Both the position numbers and the translations under genes were made by a program. This document shows positions 23,393 to 32,679 of a stretch of 64,000 bases of DNA, in pieces (the stretch's first letter is position 1; every line of letters starts with the position of its first letter). Under the pieces are notes generated by a model, which had not been told where the DNA came from, ran no database searches, and worked only from the letters and a program-made list of their open reading frames with translations. This DNA is from Bog-473 sp963770645 (GTDB lineage: Bacteria; Actinomycetota; Acidimicrobiia; Acidimicrobiales; RAAP-2): the NCBI GenBank assembly GCA_963770645.1, contig CAVYQL010000003.1, positions 1,984,001-2,048,000 on the forward strand. Reading direction: 5' to 3'.

Positions 23393-26300
23393 GCGCCGCC
23401 GCCGTCGAAGTAGTCGCTCAGTGCCTCGACCAGCTCTGGCGGCGGACGCCAGGACCACACCCCGCACGGCTCGCCATCGGTGAGCGTCGGCTCCGCCGCG
23501 CTCATGCCGCGGACGAAGAGATAGAGCACCCCGCCCAGGTGCCGGTCTGGCTGGTAGCCCGGCAGCCGCCAACGCAGGTAGCGGTGCAGCGCGACCGCGT
23601 AGAGGACGGCCTGGAGCGGGTAGTGCGCCGCCTCCATCTCGGCCTGGAGGGCCTCGGGCCGGTAGTGCCACGCCGTGAGGGTGGTGTCGCGGTCGCCGAG
23701 ACGGTTTGTCTTGTAGTCGGCGAGGACGAAGCGGCCGTCACGCAGGCGGATCACGAGGTCCAGGCTGCCGGTCAGGTAGCCGCGCAGGACCCCGTCGAGC
23801 GCCGGCTCACGCAGTCGCGCCGCGTAGCGGGCCACCGGGTCCTCCGCCGGCAGATGTGTCTCGAGGAGATCGGCCAGGTCCGCCACGCGCAGGGTGGTCG
23901 TCGGCTCGTCGCCCCCTGCGAGCGGGATCTCGAAGCCGAGCTCGTCGATCCTGTCCTTGCGTGCCACGTCGCGCAACGCAACCCCGTCGACCAGGGGACC
24001 GAGTGGCGACTCGATGGCAGCGCAGAGGCCGTTGACCACCGCATCGGTGCTCCCCACGTCCACGTTGTGCCATGTCATCTCGCGGGTGAGCGCCTCGCGG
24101 ACCGAGGCAGCCAGGTCGGGCGCGTCGAAGTCCGTTCGCTCGAAGACGCTGTGCACGACCGTGCCGACCAGGGCGCCGCCTGGCATGGCGGAGAGTCCGA
24201 GGTCGATCGACTGCGTCGGGTCGGCGGCGTCGTCCCCCGCCCCCGCTCCGGGCCGGGCCTGCTGCGGGACGTCCACTTCGTCGGAGGTCAGCGCGAGCCC
24301 GGGTTCGGGCTCGCTCCCGATCGCGGGTTGTTCGTGCGCCGCGCGCGTGATGCTCGAATACGACGCGCGTCGCCATTCGGCGTCGAGGGGCCGGGCAAAG
24401 TGCGCCGCCTCGAGCTCAGGAGCCGGTTCGGCCTGCGGATGCCACTGTGCGGACGAAGGTGGAGCGACCCGCTCCACCGCCACGCGCGGCCCGAGCGCGC
24501 GCCCGGCGGCCTCGACGGCCGCGTCGCTGCGTGCTGCCGCACCGTAGGGCGGGACGAGGCCGCTGGCATCGCGGTCGAAGAGCAAGCGCGCCAGGGGTGA
24601 GTGTTGGCTGTCGGAGGCGCCGGCCCACCAGAGCACCGCCTGGTGCCGGGCCCGCGTCAGCGCGACGTACAAGAGGCGCAGGTCCTCGCCTCGTCCCTCC
24701 TCGATCTCCATCTTCTGGTGCCGCGCGAAGTCGTTCCCCTGATGCCCCACGTCGATGGTGCGCTTGTTGGCGTTGGTGGGGTCGTGGAACATCGGGACGT
24801 CGCGAGGCTTGGCGTAGCCATCCCATGCAAAGGGGCAATAGACGATCGGAAACTCGAGACCCTTGCTGCGGTGGATGGTGATCACCTGGACGGCGTCGGC
24901 ATCGGATTCGAGGCGGCGGGCCCGTTCCTCGCTCTCCCCGTCGCGCTCGACGTCGTGGATGCGCCGGCCCAGCCACGTGGCGAGAGCGGTCGGGCCCAAC
25001 CCCTCCGACACGCCGGCCTCGTGGAGGAGCTGGGCCACGTGGCGCAGGTCCGTCATGAAGCGCTCGCCTGACGCACGGGTGAGGACGCGCCGGGGCACCG
25101 CCTGTGAGCTGCTCACTCTCTCGAACAGCGCGGCGATCCCCTGGTCGTGTAGCAGCGCCGCCCAGCGGTGCAGGGACCAGTGCAGGCCCTCCCACGACTC
25201 CTCCGCTGCCGTCGCCACCTCGTGTGCCGTCCAGCCGACGAAGCAGGTCAACGCGACCAGCGCGGCCCGGTCGCGTGCGGTTGGCCGCTCCAGGGCCTCG
25301 AGGAGACGCAGCCACTCCTTGGCCGGATCCGTGGCGAACACCGACCCGGACCCACCGATCACTGCGGGGACGCTGACGGCATGGAGCGCGTCCCGGACGA
25401 GCGCAGCGTGCGAGTTGAGCCGCACGAGCACTGCGATGTGGCCCGGGTGCACGTCGACGTGCTCGAGCTCGCGCCCGTCGCGCCCGCGCACAATGAGTTT
25501 CGGCCGCGCGGAGAGGAACGCGACGACGTCGGCCGCGAGGTCGGTGGCTATCACGTTCCGGGCCTCGGCTTTGCTCACCAAGCCTTGCTTGGGCGTGAGC
25601 GGGACGAGGCCGTCTGCCGCGTGCACGATCCGCAGCCGCAAGGGAGTCGGCTCGGGCGCACCGACAAGGCGCGACCGCTGATTGGCCTCGGCGGCGCGGA
25701 TGGGGCGATAGGCGATGTCGGCGTAGCCGAGATGCGCGTCGCCAAAGAGCGCGTCGTAGGCCCCGAGGAGCGCCTGGTCGCTGCGCCAGTTGACGTCGAG
25801 CGTCCATTCCGACTGCACCGCCTGATGGGCCAGCAGGTAGGCGTGGACGTCCGCGCCGCGGAACGCGTAAATCGCCTGCTTGGGGTCGCCGATGAGGACC
25901 AGGGTCGTCGAGGACCCCTCGCCGAAGGCGCGCGCCATGATCTCCCACTGCACGGGGTCGGTGTCCTGGAACTCGTCGACCAGGACCACGTCGAAGCGCT
26001 CCCGCAGCCGTGCGCAGGCGGCCGGGCCGCGTTCGGGGTCGGCCAGGGTGTGGCGCAGGCGGAGCAACACGTCGTCGTAGGTCAGGATCTTGCGCGTGCG
26101 CTTGCGCGTCTTCATGTCGTCGCGTGCGGCCTGGGCGAAGCGCCGCCGCAGCGACGGCGTGTCCTGCTGTTGGGACAGGGGCGGCACCAACTCCGCGTCG
26201 GGGTGATCGAGCGCGTGCCGTGCGATCTGCATCGCCTCGGCCCGGGTGAACTTGAGCGAGTTGGTCCGGGTGGCGAACTTGCGCAGGAAGAGATCGTCGA

Positions 26301-26799
26301 CGACCTCTTCCATGAGGTCGTTCACGTCCTCGACGAGTGTCACCTCCCGGTCCACGTCCCCGGCGGTACCAAGCCCGTAGAGGACCTGGAGGCAGAACCC
26401 GTGGGTCGTCTCGATGGTCGCCGCGTCGAAGTTGGCGATGGCCTTGCCCAACCGGTCGCGCCGAACTGCCACTTCCTCTGCCGGCGCGTCCGCCAGGAGC
26501 CGCACCAACTCGTCGTCTTCATGCCCGCGCTCGGCCCCGAGCACGTCCACCAGGCCGTCGTAGGTGCGCACCAGCCGCTCCCGCACGCGTTCGCGCAGTT
26601 CGCCCGTCGCCATGCGCGTGAAGGTGATGACGAGCAGCCGCTCGATCGGCAGGATGCCCTCGGCCACGTAGCGCGTGGTCAGTGCTGCGATGGTGAAGGT
26701 CTTGCCGGTCCCCGCGCTGGCCTGCAGCAGCGTCATGCCGGTCGGGAGGTCCCCGCACACGTCGAACGAGGGCGGGCCGGGCGAGCTCGGCCCCGTCAT
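23389..26799 (-). CDS. recB: Exodeoxyribonuclease V subunit beta (RecB)
   Basis: 3'-5' helicase and nuclease of RecBCD, 1136 residues (E. coli 1180). N-terminal Walker A MTLLQASAGTGKTFTIAAL; helicase motif II LVDEFQDTDPVQWEIMARAF; motif V/VI region VITIHRSKGLEFPIVYCPFA. The C-terminal nuclease domain keeps the catalytic Asp and Asp-x-Lys of the RecB nuclease family in SLDLVIRLRDGRFVLADYKT. It overlaps recC by four bases (ATGA) and recD by four bases (GTGA), so the three subunits should be made in fixed ratio. No truncation or missing motif was seen. Confidence 0.96.
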   Translation of the reverse strand: MTGPSSPGPPSFDVCGDLPTGMTLLQASAGTGKTFTIAALTTRYVAEGILPIERLLVITFTRMATGELRERVRERLVRTYDGLVDVLGAERGHEDDELVRLLADAPAEEVAVRRDRLGKAIANFDAATIETTHGFCLQVLYGLGTAGDVDREVTLVEDVNDLMEEVVDDLFLRKFATRTNSLKFTRAEAMQIARHALDHPDAELVPPLSQQQDTPSLRRRFAQAARDDMKTRKRTRKILTYDDVLLRLRHTLADPERGPAACARLRERFDVVLVDEFQDTDPVQWEIMARAFGEGSSTTLVLIGDPKQAIYAFRGADVHAYLLAHQAVQSEWTLDVNWRSDQALLGAYDALFGDAHLGYADIAYRPIRAAEANQRSRLVGAPEPTPLRLRIVHAADGLVPLTPKQGLVSKAEARNVIATDLAADVVAFLSARPKLIVRGRDGRELEHVDVHPGHIAVLVRLNSHAALVRDALHAVSVPAVIGGSGSVFATDPAKEWLRLLEALERPTARDRAALVALTCFVGWTAHEVATAAEESWEGLHWSLHRWAALLHDQGIAALFERVSSSQAVPRRVLTRASGERFMTDLRHVAQLLHEAGVSEGLGPTALATWLGRRIHDVERDGESEERARRLESDADAVQVITIHRSKGLEFPIVYCPFAWDGYAKPRDVPMFHDPTNANKRTIDVGHQGNDFARHQKMEIEEGRGEDLRLLYVALTRARHQAVLWWAGASDSQHSPLARLLFDRDASGLVPPYGAAARSDAAVEAAGRALGPRVAVERVAPPSSAQWHPQAEPAPELEAAHFARPLDAEWRRASYSSITRAAHEQPAIGSEPEPGLALTSDEVDVPQQARPGAGAGDDAADPTQSIDLGLSAMPGGALVGTVVHSVFERTDFDAPDLAASVREALTREMTWHNVDVGSTDAVVNGLCAAIESPLGPLVDGVALRDVARKDRIDELGFEIPLAGGDEPTTTLRVADLADLLETHLPAEDPVARYAARLREPALDGVLRGYLTGSLDLVIRLRDGRFVLADYKTNRLGDRDTTLTAWHYRPEALQAEMEAAHYPLQAVLYAVALHRYLRWRLPGYQPDRHLGGVLYLFVRGMSAAEPTLTDGEPCGVWSWRPPPELVEALSDYFDGGGA

Positions 26800-29700
26800 C
26801 TGTCCACCATGTGCTCGTGCGCCAGCAGGCCGTCCCAGAGGCGGCGCGCGTATGCGCCAAACCGCGAGTCCTCCGAGGGCTCCCAGCCTCGCTCGTCGGG
26901 GTCGGGGTGGCCCGAACGCACCACCATCGCGTCGAAGGCCAGCGCTGTGCCGAGGACGAGGACGTGCTCGGGATCCTTGTCCTCGTTGTCCCGCTCGTAG
27001 GCCGACGTCCAGGCCCGCACCGCGCTGGCCGCAGGATCCCTGCCGGCGGCCACGGCCTCGGCCCAGGCGGCCGACGTCTTGATGTAGAGCGGGAGCGGCG
27101 CCCGCATGCCGCGCTCGAAGAGGTCCACCAGCGCAGCCAGGTGGCGCTCGGCGGTCGCCCGCCGGCTGGCCTCGTCAGGCCCGAGCGGGCCGACACGCGC
27201 CACCGATATGGCGAAGCGGGGAGTACGCCCCCGGCCGATGGTGCAGGTCTCGAAAGGGCGATCCGGGAAGGCCGCCGTCAGCGCGAGCAGGCGCACCCAC
27301 GCCAGCAGGCGAGCCGCCGGACCGAGCCTCGAGTAGGTCACGGAGTGCACGACGTCGCCTCGCAGTCCGGCGACCGTGCCGGCGAGCGCCAGCCGATCAC
27401 CCACATCGAGCTGGAACTCGAGCGAGACCGGATCGACCGCGCTCTGCCCGGCGACCACCAGCTCGTCCAGCGCCTCGGTGAGCTCGTCGACGACGACGTC
27501 GGCCAGCTTCCCCGGCGGCAGGGCGCCACGCGCCAGCTCAGCCTCGAGGCACGATGCCTGGCTGGCTCCGGCGAGCTGGGCCTGCAGCACACGGTCCGCG
27601 ACCTGCCAACGCTCAAGCCCGTCGAGTTCGACGGGGATCGCGTCGTCGGAGTCCCTGGTCCTGTCGCGGAGCGAGATGCCGAGTCGCTCGCGCAAGAACG
27701 CGCGCGCAGGGTGGCGCAGGAACCGCTCGACCTGATCGAGACCGATGGCCGCCGCGCCGGGGGGCTCGAGCGGGTCAGCCAGGAACGCCGGCGCCCCGTG
27801 TCGCGGGGTCAACGCCGCCTGCGCGCCAGCCAGGTGCAGCGCGTCGAAGCTCCACGGCGTGCCCGGCATGAGCTCGCCCGGTACGAAATTTCGACGATCG
27901 AAGGGTTGGAGCGGATGTTCCACCACGACGGCGTCGCGGGCGCGCCCTTCGCGCCTACGCACCGTGTGATCGATGACGTCGAGCAGCTCGCCCACCGGTA
28001 CCGCGGGCGGACGCGACAGGTTGGAGCGCTCGTCGCGGCCCGAGTAGGTGATCACGAGGTGGTCGCGCGCCGCGAGCAGGCCGTCGAGGAGCAGCTGGCG
28101 ATCTTCGCTGCGCGCATCGCGGTCGCCTACGCGCGGGGCACGAGCGGTCAGGTCGTCGCCGTCGCGCTCGATGTGGCGCGGGAAGCGGCCGTCGTCCAAC
28201 CCGAGCAGGCACACCACACGGTGGGGAATCGACCGCATCGGCACGAGGGTGCACACGGTGAGGTGACCCGTGCAGAAGTTCGCACGCGTCGGACGTCCCC
28301 GCAGGCGGTCGGCCAACATCGAACGCACGTCGTCGCAGCTGAGCTCGACCGAGCTGACCGTTGCGCCCGCGCTGGCCTCGCCGACCAGCTCCTCCAAGAG
28401 CACGGCCAGCTGCGACCGCTGCCAGGCGTCAGCGGTCGTCGTCACGGTCAACGCGTCGGTGAGGCGCGCCAGGGTCTCGGCCCAGGCGTTGATGGTGCGG
28501 GTCCCGGCGAGGTCGTCGAGCGCAGTGCGGAGGCGATCCACGAACTCGGCCACGCGACCGGCCAGGTCGAGGTCGCCGCTGTCGACGTCGTCGAGGGGAA
28601 GGACCCCGGCGAAGAGCCGATGGTCCTCCTCGGCCATGGCCACGCCCAGAAGGATCCGGTCGAGTCCCGCCTGCCACGTGTTCGATCCGATGTCGGCCAG
28701 CCCGAAGGAGGTCCGGTGCGCCGCGTCGAAGCCCCACCGCACGAACGCGCCGCTGACCCACTCCTCCAGACGGAACAGGTCGTCGTCGTCGAAGCCGAAC
28801 CGCCGGCGGACCGGCTCTCGTCCCGCCAGGTCGAGCACCTCGCTCGCCGTCATCCTCGACGTCGTGAGCTCGAGCACCTCGGCGAGGACGCCCATGACCG
28901 GATTGGTCTGGCGCAGCGACCGGTCGGCCAGGCGGATCTCGAGCGCGCGCGAGGGGTCAATGGGTTCGCCGTCGTTGCGGTCGTGACTCCCGAACGTCGC
29001 CTGGATCAGCGGTGCGAAGTTCTCTATGTCGGGGCACATCACGATGATGTCGCGCGGCTCGAGTGTCGGGTCCGCAACGAGGAGGTGCAAGATCGCGTCG
29101 CGCAACACTTCGACCTGCCGGCCGCGGCCGTGGCACGAGTGCACGCGGATGCTGTCGTCGTCGGCCTCGAGCAGCAGGCGGGCGTCGTCGGATCCTCCGC
29201 TCCCGGCGCCGGCGGGCGCGCGGTCGAAACGGACGTCGTCTTGGATCCGCTGCAGCAGTGTCGAGGCCTCCGGGGCGTCCGGCGTCGCCTCGTCGTCGCC
29301 GTGGGGCAAGGCCGCGCCCAGCACCAGCTGCATCTCCCTGGCGTCGCGCCCCCAAGAAGAGAGCAGTGGGTTGCGCGCCGCACCCGCCGTCGGGTCGGCC
29401 GCCCGGGTCACGAAGCGCGACGACGGGCCGACGGTCGCGGCGAGGCGGTCCCAGAGCACCGGCGAGGGGTGCAACAAGAAGAGATGCACCTCGCGCTCCG
29501 AGGCCACGGCCTCGAGGACGTCGAGGTAGCTCGACGCGAGCCGCGTGAGCCCGAACAAGGAGAGGCGCGCGGGCAGGTCGAGGAGCGCGGGTTCGTCCCG
29601 CAGGCGCTGGCACGACTCGACCAGCCGCTCGGCTGGACTCGGCGACCCGATGCGGTCGCGCAACAGGAGCCAGAGCCGGACCTGCCAGGCGGCCTCGGGC

Positions 29701-30194
29701 TCGTCGCCTTCCCCCGCGGCCCAGCGCTGGAGCATGTCAGGACGGTGGACGCCGTAGCGGTCAAAGAGGTCCGCCACGTGCCGGATGCTCGAGAAGCGCT
29801 TCGACCCCTCCACCGTTTCCGAGTTGCGGATGTGCTGGGCCAAAGGAGACAGCCACGGCTCGTCGAAATGCTCGGCCACCACGTCCATGAGCGGCCAGAC
29901 CGCACGTTCGGGCAACCAGGGATCCGCCTTCGGATCCGCGCCCGAGGCCACTGCCAGGGCGCCCGAGATCAGCGCCCCGGGAAATGGGAAACGGACGTTG
30001 GCGCACACCCCGTCGTGCGCGCCGGGACGCGCCCCGAGGTGACCCGACAGCCGTTGCGTGAGCCAGCGTTCGATCCCTTGCGTCGGCACCGACACGACCT
30101 CGGGCACCATCGGGTTGTCGAGGGGCACCGCCACCAGCTCGGCCAGCCTCGCGACGAGGGTGTCGGCGCGATCGGAGCGGTGGGCGTGCAGCAC
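26796..30194 (-). CDS. recC: Exodeoxyribonuclease V subunit gamma (RecC)
   Basis: Scaffold of RecBCD that splits the strands and, in E. coli, recognises Chi. 1132 residues, close to the E. coli 1122. It starts at GTG 30194 (VLHAHRSDRADTLVARL); a TACTCT -10 lies exactly 6 nt upstream, so the operon is predicted to be leaderless. Conserved RecC segments include VSVPTQGIERWLTQRLS, DPLVPRDIIVMCPDIE-like text near residue 390 (LEPRDIIVMCPDIENFAPLI) and VVCLLGLDDGRFPRH. First gene of the operon; Chi sequence specificity cannot be predicted from the sequence by eye. Confidence 0.95.
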   Translation of the reverse strand: MLHAHRSDRADTLVARLAELVAVPLDNPMVPEVVSVPTQGIERWLTQRLSGHLGARPGAHDGVCANVRFPFPGALISGALAVASGADPKADPWLPERAVWPLMDVVAEHFDEPWLSPLAQHIRNSETVEGSKRFSSIRHVADLFDRYGVHRPDMLQRWAAGEGDEPEAAWQVRLWLLLRDRIGSPSPAERLVESCQRLRDEPALLDLPARLSLFGLTRLASSYLDVLEAVASEREVHLFLLHPSPVLWDRLAATVGPSSRFVTRAADPTAGAARNPLLSSWGRDAREMQLVLGAALPHGDDEATPDAPEASTLLQRIQDDVRFDRAPAGAGSGGSDDARLLLEADDDSIRVHSCHGRGRQVEVLRDAILHLLVADPTLEPRDIIVMCPDIENFAPLIQATFGSHDRNDGEPIDPSRALEIRLADRSLRQTNPVMGVLAEVLELTTSRMTASEVLDLAGREPVRRRFGFDDDDLFRLEEWVSGAFVRWGFDAAHRTSFGLADIGSNTWQAGLDRILLGVAMAEEDHRLFAGVLPLDDVDSGDLDLAGRVAEFVDRLRTALDDLAGTRTINAWAETLARLTDALTVTTTADAWQRSQLAVLLEELVGEASAGATVSSVELSCDDVRSMLADRLRGRPTRANFCTGHLTVCTLVPMRSIPHRVVCLLGLDDGRFPRHIERDGDDLTARAPRVGDRDARSEDRQLLLDGLLAARDHLVITYSGRDERSNLSRPPAVPVGELLDVIDHTVRRREGRARDAVVVEHPLQPFDRRNFVPGELMPGTPWSFDALHLAGAQAALTPRHGAPAFLADPLEPPGAAAIGLDQVERFLRHPARAFLRERLGISLRDRTRDSDDAIPVELDGLERWQVADRVLQAQLAGASQASCLEAELARGALPPGKLADVVVDELTEALDELVVAGQSAVDPVSLEFQLDVGDRLALAGTVAGLRGDVVHSVTYSRLGPAARLLAWVRLLALTAAFPDRPFETCTIGRGRTPRFAISVARVGPLGPDEASRRATAERHLAALVDLFERGMRAPLPLYIKTSAAWAEAVAAGRDPAASAVRAWTSAYERDNEDKDPEHVLVLGTALAFDAMVVRSGHPDPDERGWEPSEDSRFGAYARRLWDGLLAHEHMVDR

Positions 30195-30200
30195 CCCGGC

Positions 30201-30206
30201 AGAGTA
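30201..30206 (-). promoter_or_regulatory. Leaderless -10 (TACTCT) of recCBD
   Basis: TACTCT, 6 nt (gccggg), then GTG at 30194. Confidence 0.5.
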
Positions 30207-30240
30207 CGTCGGCGGTGTTCCGGCGCCGCCGTGGTGGGCG

Positions 30241-31677
30241 TCAGGCCGGGTGGCCGGTGCTGGCGCCGTCGTCGGGCAGCATCATGATGGTCGGCTCGGA
30301 CTCGTCGCCCTCGTCGACCTCGTCGAAGAGCTCGACCGCCTGCAGGTGGCGCGGCGCCGCCTCGATCGGCGAGAGCTCGGTGATCTGTGGTGACTCGGTC
30401 CCGACCACGCCGAGGCCGGGGAACTTCCGGGCCGTGACGAGGACGCGCGACTCGAACGAGCCGATGGCCTTGTTGTAGGCGTCGACGCTCGAGGTGAGGC
30501 TGCGTTGCAAGGCCTGCATGTGGCCCGTCATGGAGCGCAACCGCTCGTAGAGCTCGGCGCCGAGCTGCTGGACCTGCCGCGCGCTGTCGGCCAGGCGCTC
30601 CTGCTGCCACGACAGCGCGATCGTTCGCAGCGCGGCGACGAGCGTGTTGGGCGTGGTCAGCACGATGCGCTTGGAGAGCGCGTAGTCCAAGAGCCCGGGG
30701 TCGGCCTCGCAGGCGGCTGCGAGGAGCGACTCACCCGGAATGAAGGCGATCACGAACTCGGGTGATCGCTCGACGTGGGTCCAGTACTCCTTCTTCGCCA
30801 ACTGCTCGACGTGCGTGCGGAGCTGGCGGGCGTGCTTGTCGAGGAACGTCTTGCGGGCCGCCTCGTCCTCGGCCTCGATGAGCTGGAGGAACGCCTCGAG
30901 GGGCACCTTGGCGTCGACGACGACCTGTCCCCCGCCCGGCAGGTGCACGACCATGTCGGGACGGACGGTGCCGTCCTCGGTCGGGGTAGACGGCTGCTCC
31001 TCGAAGTCGCAGTGCTCGACCATGCCGGCCGCCTGGACCGTGTTCCGCAGCGTCATCTCCCCCCAGCGACCGCGTGTCTGGGGCGACCGCAGTGCCGTCA
31101 CCAGGTTCCGGGTCTCCTTTTGCAGCTGTTCGTGCCCCGCGTGCAACGCGGCGACGCGCTCGTTGAGCGTGGCGTAGGCGCCCTTGCGCTCGAGCTCCAT
31201 CGACTGGAGGCCGCGCTCGTAGCGGGCCAGCGTTTCGCTGAGCGGGTTCAGCAGCTCTTCGATGGCCTCGTGGCGTCGGGCCAGGTCGCCCTGGGCTGCC
31301 GTCCGCGCCTCGTTGAGACGGGTGTCCGCCAGCGTCAAGAAGTGCTCGTTGTTCTTGGCGAGCGCTTCGGCCGACAGCTCGGCGAAGGTTCCGACAAGCC
31401 GGCTGCGGTCCTCCTCGGCGCGCAGCGCGGCCTCGTGCTCGAACGTCTTGAGCTGGTCGAGCTCGCAGACGGCGACTGCGCGTGCGGTCTCGGCCGCCGC
31501 GGCCGCGTCGGTTGCGGCCTTGAGCAGCGCGGCTTGGTCCGCCATCGCTGAGCGCGCGTCGACCAACCGAGACTCCGCCAGACGACGCGCGCCCTGCTCA
31601 CGCGCGCATCGCCACAGATGCCACGCGACGCCGATTGCCAAACCCGCAACGACCCCGATGACCACGCCGATCACCAT
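30241..31677 (-). CDS. rmuC: DNA recombination protein RmuC
   Basis: Predicted nuclease-domain protein that limits DNA inversions and rearrangements in E. coli. 478 residues. The ATG at 31677 gives an N-terminal membrane anchor (MVIGVVIGVVAGLAIGVAW), then a long coiled coil (residues about 30-190), then the RmuC core with RGRWGEMTLRNTVQAAGMVE and the PD-(D/E)XK-type site RPDMVVHLPGGGQVVVDAKV. The C-terminal 40 residues are acidic. A TACCTT -10 six bases before the ATG suggests a leaderless transcript. It is divergent from phoU, with the 12-bp repeat array between them, and lies 46 bp upstream of recC on the same strand; whether rmuC and recCBD share transcripts is open. Confidence 0.92.
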   Translation of the reverse strand: MVIGVVIGVVAGLAIGVAWHLWRCAREQGARRLAESRLVDARSAMADQAALLKAATDAAAAAETARAVAVCELDQLKTFEHEAALRAEEDRSRLVGTFAELSAEALAKNNEHFLTLADTRLNEARTAAQGDLARRHEAIEELLNPLSETLARYERGLQSMELERKGAYATLNERVAALHAGHEQLQKETRNLVTALRSPQTRGRWGEMTLRNTVQAAGMVEHCDFEEQPSTPTEDGTVRPDMVVHLPGGGQVVVDAKVPLEAFLQLIEAEDEAARKTFLDKHARQLRTHVEQLAKKEYWTHVERSPEFVIAFIPGESLLAAACEADPGLLDYALSKRIVLTTPNTLVAALRTIALSWQQERLADSARQVQQLGAELYERLRSMTGHMQALQRSLTSSVDAYNKAIGSFESRVLVTARKFPGLGVVGTESPQITELSPIEAAPRHLQAVELFDEVDEGDESEPTIMMLPDDGASTGHPA

Positions 31678-31683
31678 CGGACC

Positions 31684-31689
31684 AAGGTA
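31684..31689 (-). promoter_or_regulatory. Leaderless -10 (TACCTT) of rmuC
   Basis: TACCTT, 6 nt, then ATG at 31677. Confidence 0.4.
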
Positions 31690-31755
31690 ACGGTGCGCTG
31701 TGACAGGGTCGGGGATAGGGCGCGGCCTGCGGTCGATCCGTCGTTGCAACGAACG

Positions 31756-31818
31756 GGGCAACGAATTGGGCAAAGAATCGGGCAACAAACTGGGCAGCGA
31801 ACTGGGGCAACGCGAATT
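31756..31818. repeat. 12-bp direct-repeat array between rmuC and phoU
   Basis: Units gggcaacgaatt, gggcaaagaatc, gggcaacaaact, gggcagcgaact and an expanded ggggcaacgcgaatt in direct succession, preceded by a partial copy (gcaacgaac). It lies 30 bp before the phoU -10, so an operator role is possible. Confidence 0.8.
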
Positions 31819-31848
31819 GGGGGGTCGTCAAGCGGGCAATAGAACCGG

Positions 31849-31854
31849 TAGCGT
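31849..31854 (+). promoter_or_regulatory. Leaderless -10 (TAGCGT) of phoU
   Basis: TAGCGT, 7 nt (ccctccc), then ATG at 31862. Confidence 0.5.
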
Positions 31855-31861
31855 CCCTCCC

Positions 31862-32619
31862 ATGGCGTTCAAGCTCGGTGGCACAACGAAGAGCACGTCG
31901 GTCCGCCACGTCGACGACGACGATCTCCAGGACCAGGTCCGGCCGCTCGCGATCGACCAACCGCTCTGGCCCCGCACGATGCCCGAACCCCACGAGATCG
32001 ACCGTCTCTTCGCGCAGGTGTTCGGTCTCGTGGGAGAGGCCATCGTGGGCGCGACGCACGCGTTGCTCGCGGGTGACCGTGAGGTGGCGAAGGAGCTCGT
32101 CAAGCGCGACGAGCTCGTCGACGGGCTCATCGGCCAGATCTTGACGACGGTGCAGCAGCAGTTGGTCTACGGCGAGACGACGGTGGACGAGCGGCGCGAG
32201 TACGTGGCGATCCTGCGCATGCTCCCCGACCTCGAGCGCAACGGCGACCTCGCCGAGCACATCGCCCGCCGCGCTGCGCGCGCGGGCTGGGCGCCGAGAT
32301 GTCGGCGCGCAGCCGTGGCCTGGTCGAGCGCATGGGCGAGGTGGCCACCACCATCTGGCGCGAGACGGCCGACGCCTTCGCCGAGCGTGCGGTCGATGCG
32401 GCGACGTCCATCGACGACCTCGACGACGAGCTGGACGACCTCCACGTCAGCCTCACCGCAGAGCTGGTGGCCGGCACCATGTCGCTGCCGGTGGCGATCG
32501 AGCTGGCGATGGTGGCGCGCTTCTACGAGCGCTTCGGGGACCATGCCGTCAATCTGGCCCGTCGCCTGGCCACGTTGGTGGTGGGCGGGCCCGAGCCCGT
32601 TTCGGCCGGCCCCGACTGA
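31862..32619 (+). pseudogene. phoU: Phosphate transport regulator PhoU, frameshifted in this sequence
   Basis: PhoU represses the phosphate regulon by linking the Pst transporter to its sensor kinase. The first part reads in one frame (LWPRTMPEPHEIDRLFAQVF to DLERNGDLAEHIARRAAR), the rest in another (AEMSARSRGLVERMGEVAT to the stop at 32617). The switch falls in a gcgcgcgcg run at 32276-32284; removing one GC dinucleotide restores R-R-A-A-R-G-L-G-A-E-M, exactly the family text. Both conserved E/DxxxD metal-binding helices are then present. Because the two halves are otherwise undamaged, a sequencing or assembly error is more likely than decay. Unusually, phoU is 27 kb from the pst operon. Confidence 0.85.
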
Positions 32620-32672
32620 ACCTCGGCCGGCCCCGACTGAACCCCGGCCGGCCCCGACTGAACCCCGGCCTG
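32602..32672. repeat. 21-bp tandem repeat across the phoU stop
   Basis: Three 21-bp copies of tcggccggccccgactgaacc (32602, 32623, 32644) plus a partial fourth. The first contains the phoU stop codon. Each copy holds a self-complementary cggccgg, so the transcript end could fold into serial hairpins. Confidence 0.85.
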
Positions 32673-32679
32673 CGCTGCC

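Noticed and set aside
23390..23671. Upstream extension of recD
   Set aside because: Lies wholly inside the recB coding sequence and is not RecD-like; GTG at 23392 with GTGA overlap is the natural start.
21461..30194. Anti-phage defence island around recBCD
   Set aside because: Neighbours are housekeeping genes (rmuC, phoU, asd, dnaX); no restriction, toxin or abortive-infection genes are present.
32276..32284. Programmed frameshift in phoU
   Set aside because: No slippery heptamer or downstream stimulatory structure is obvious, and programmed shifting is not known for PhoU; a GC-dinucleotide indel explains it.
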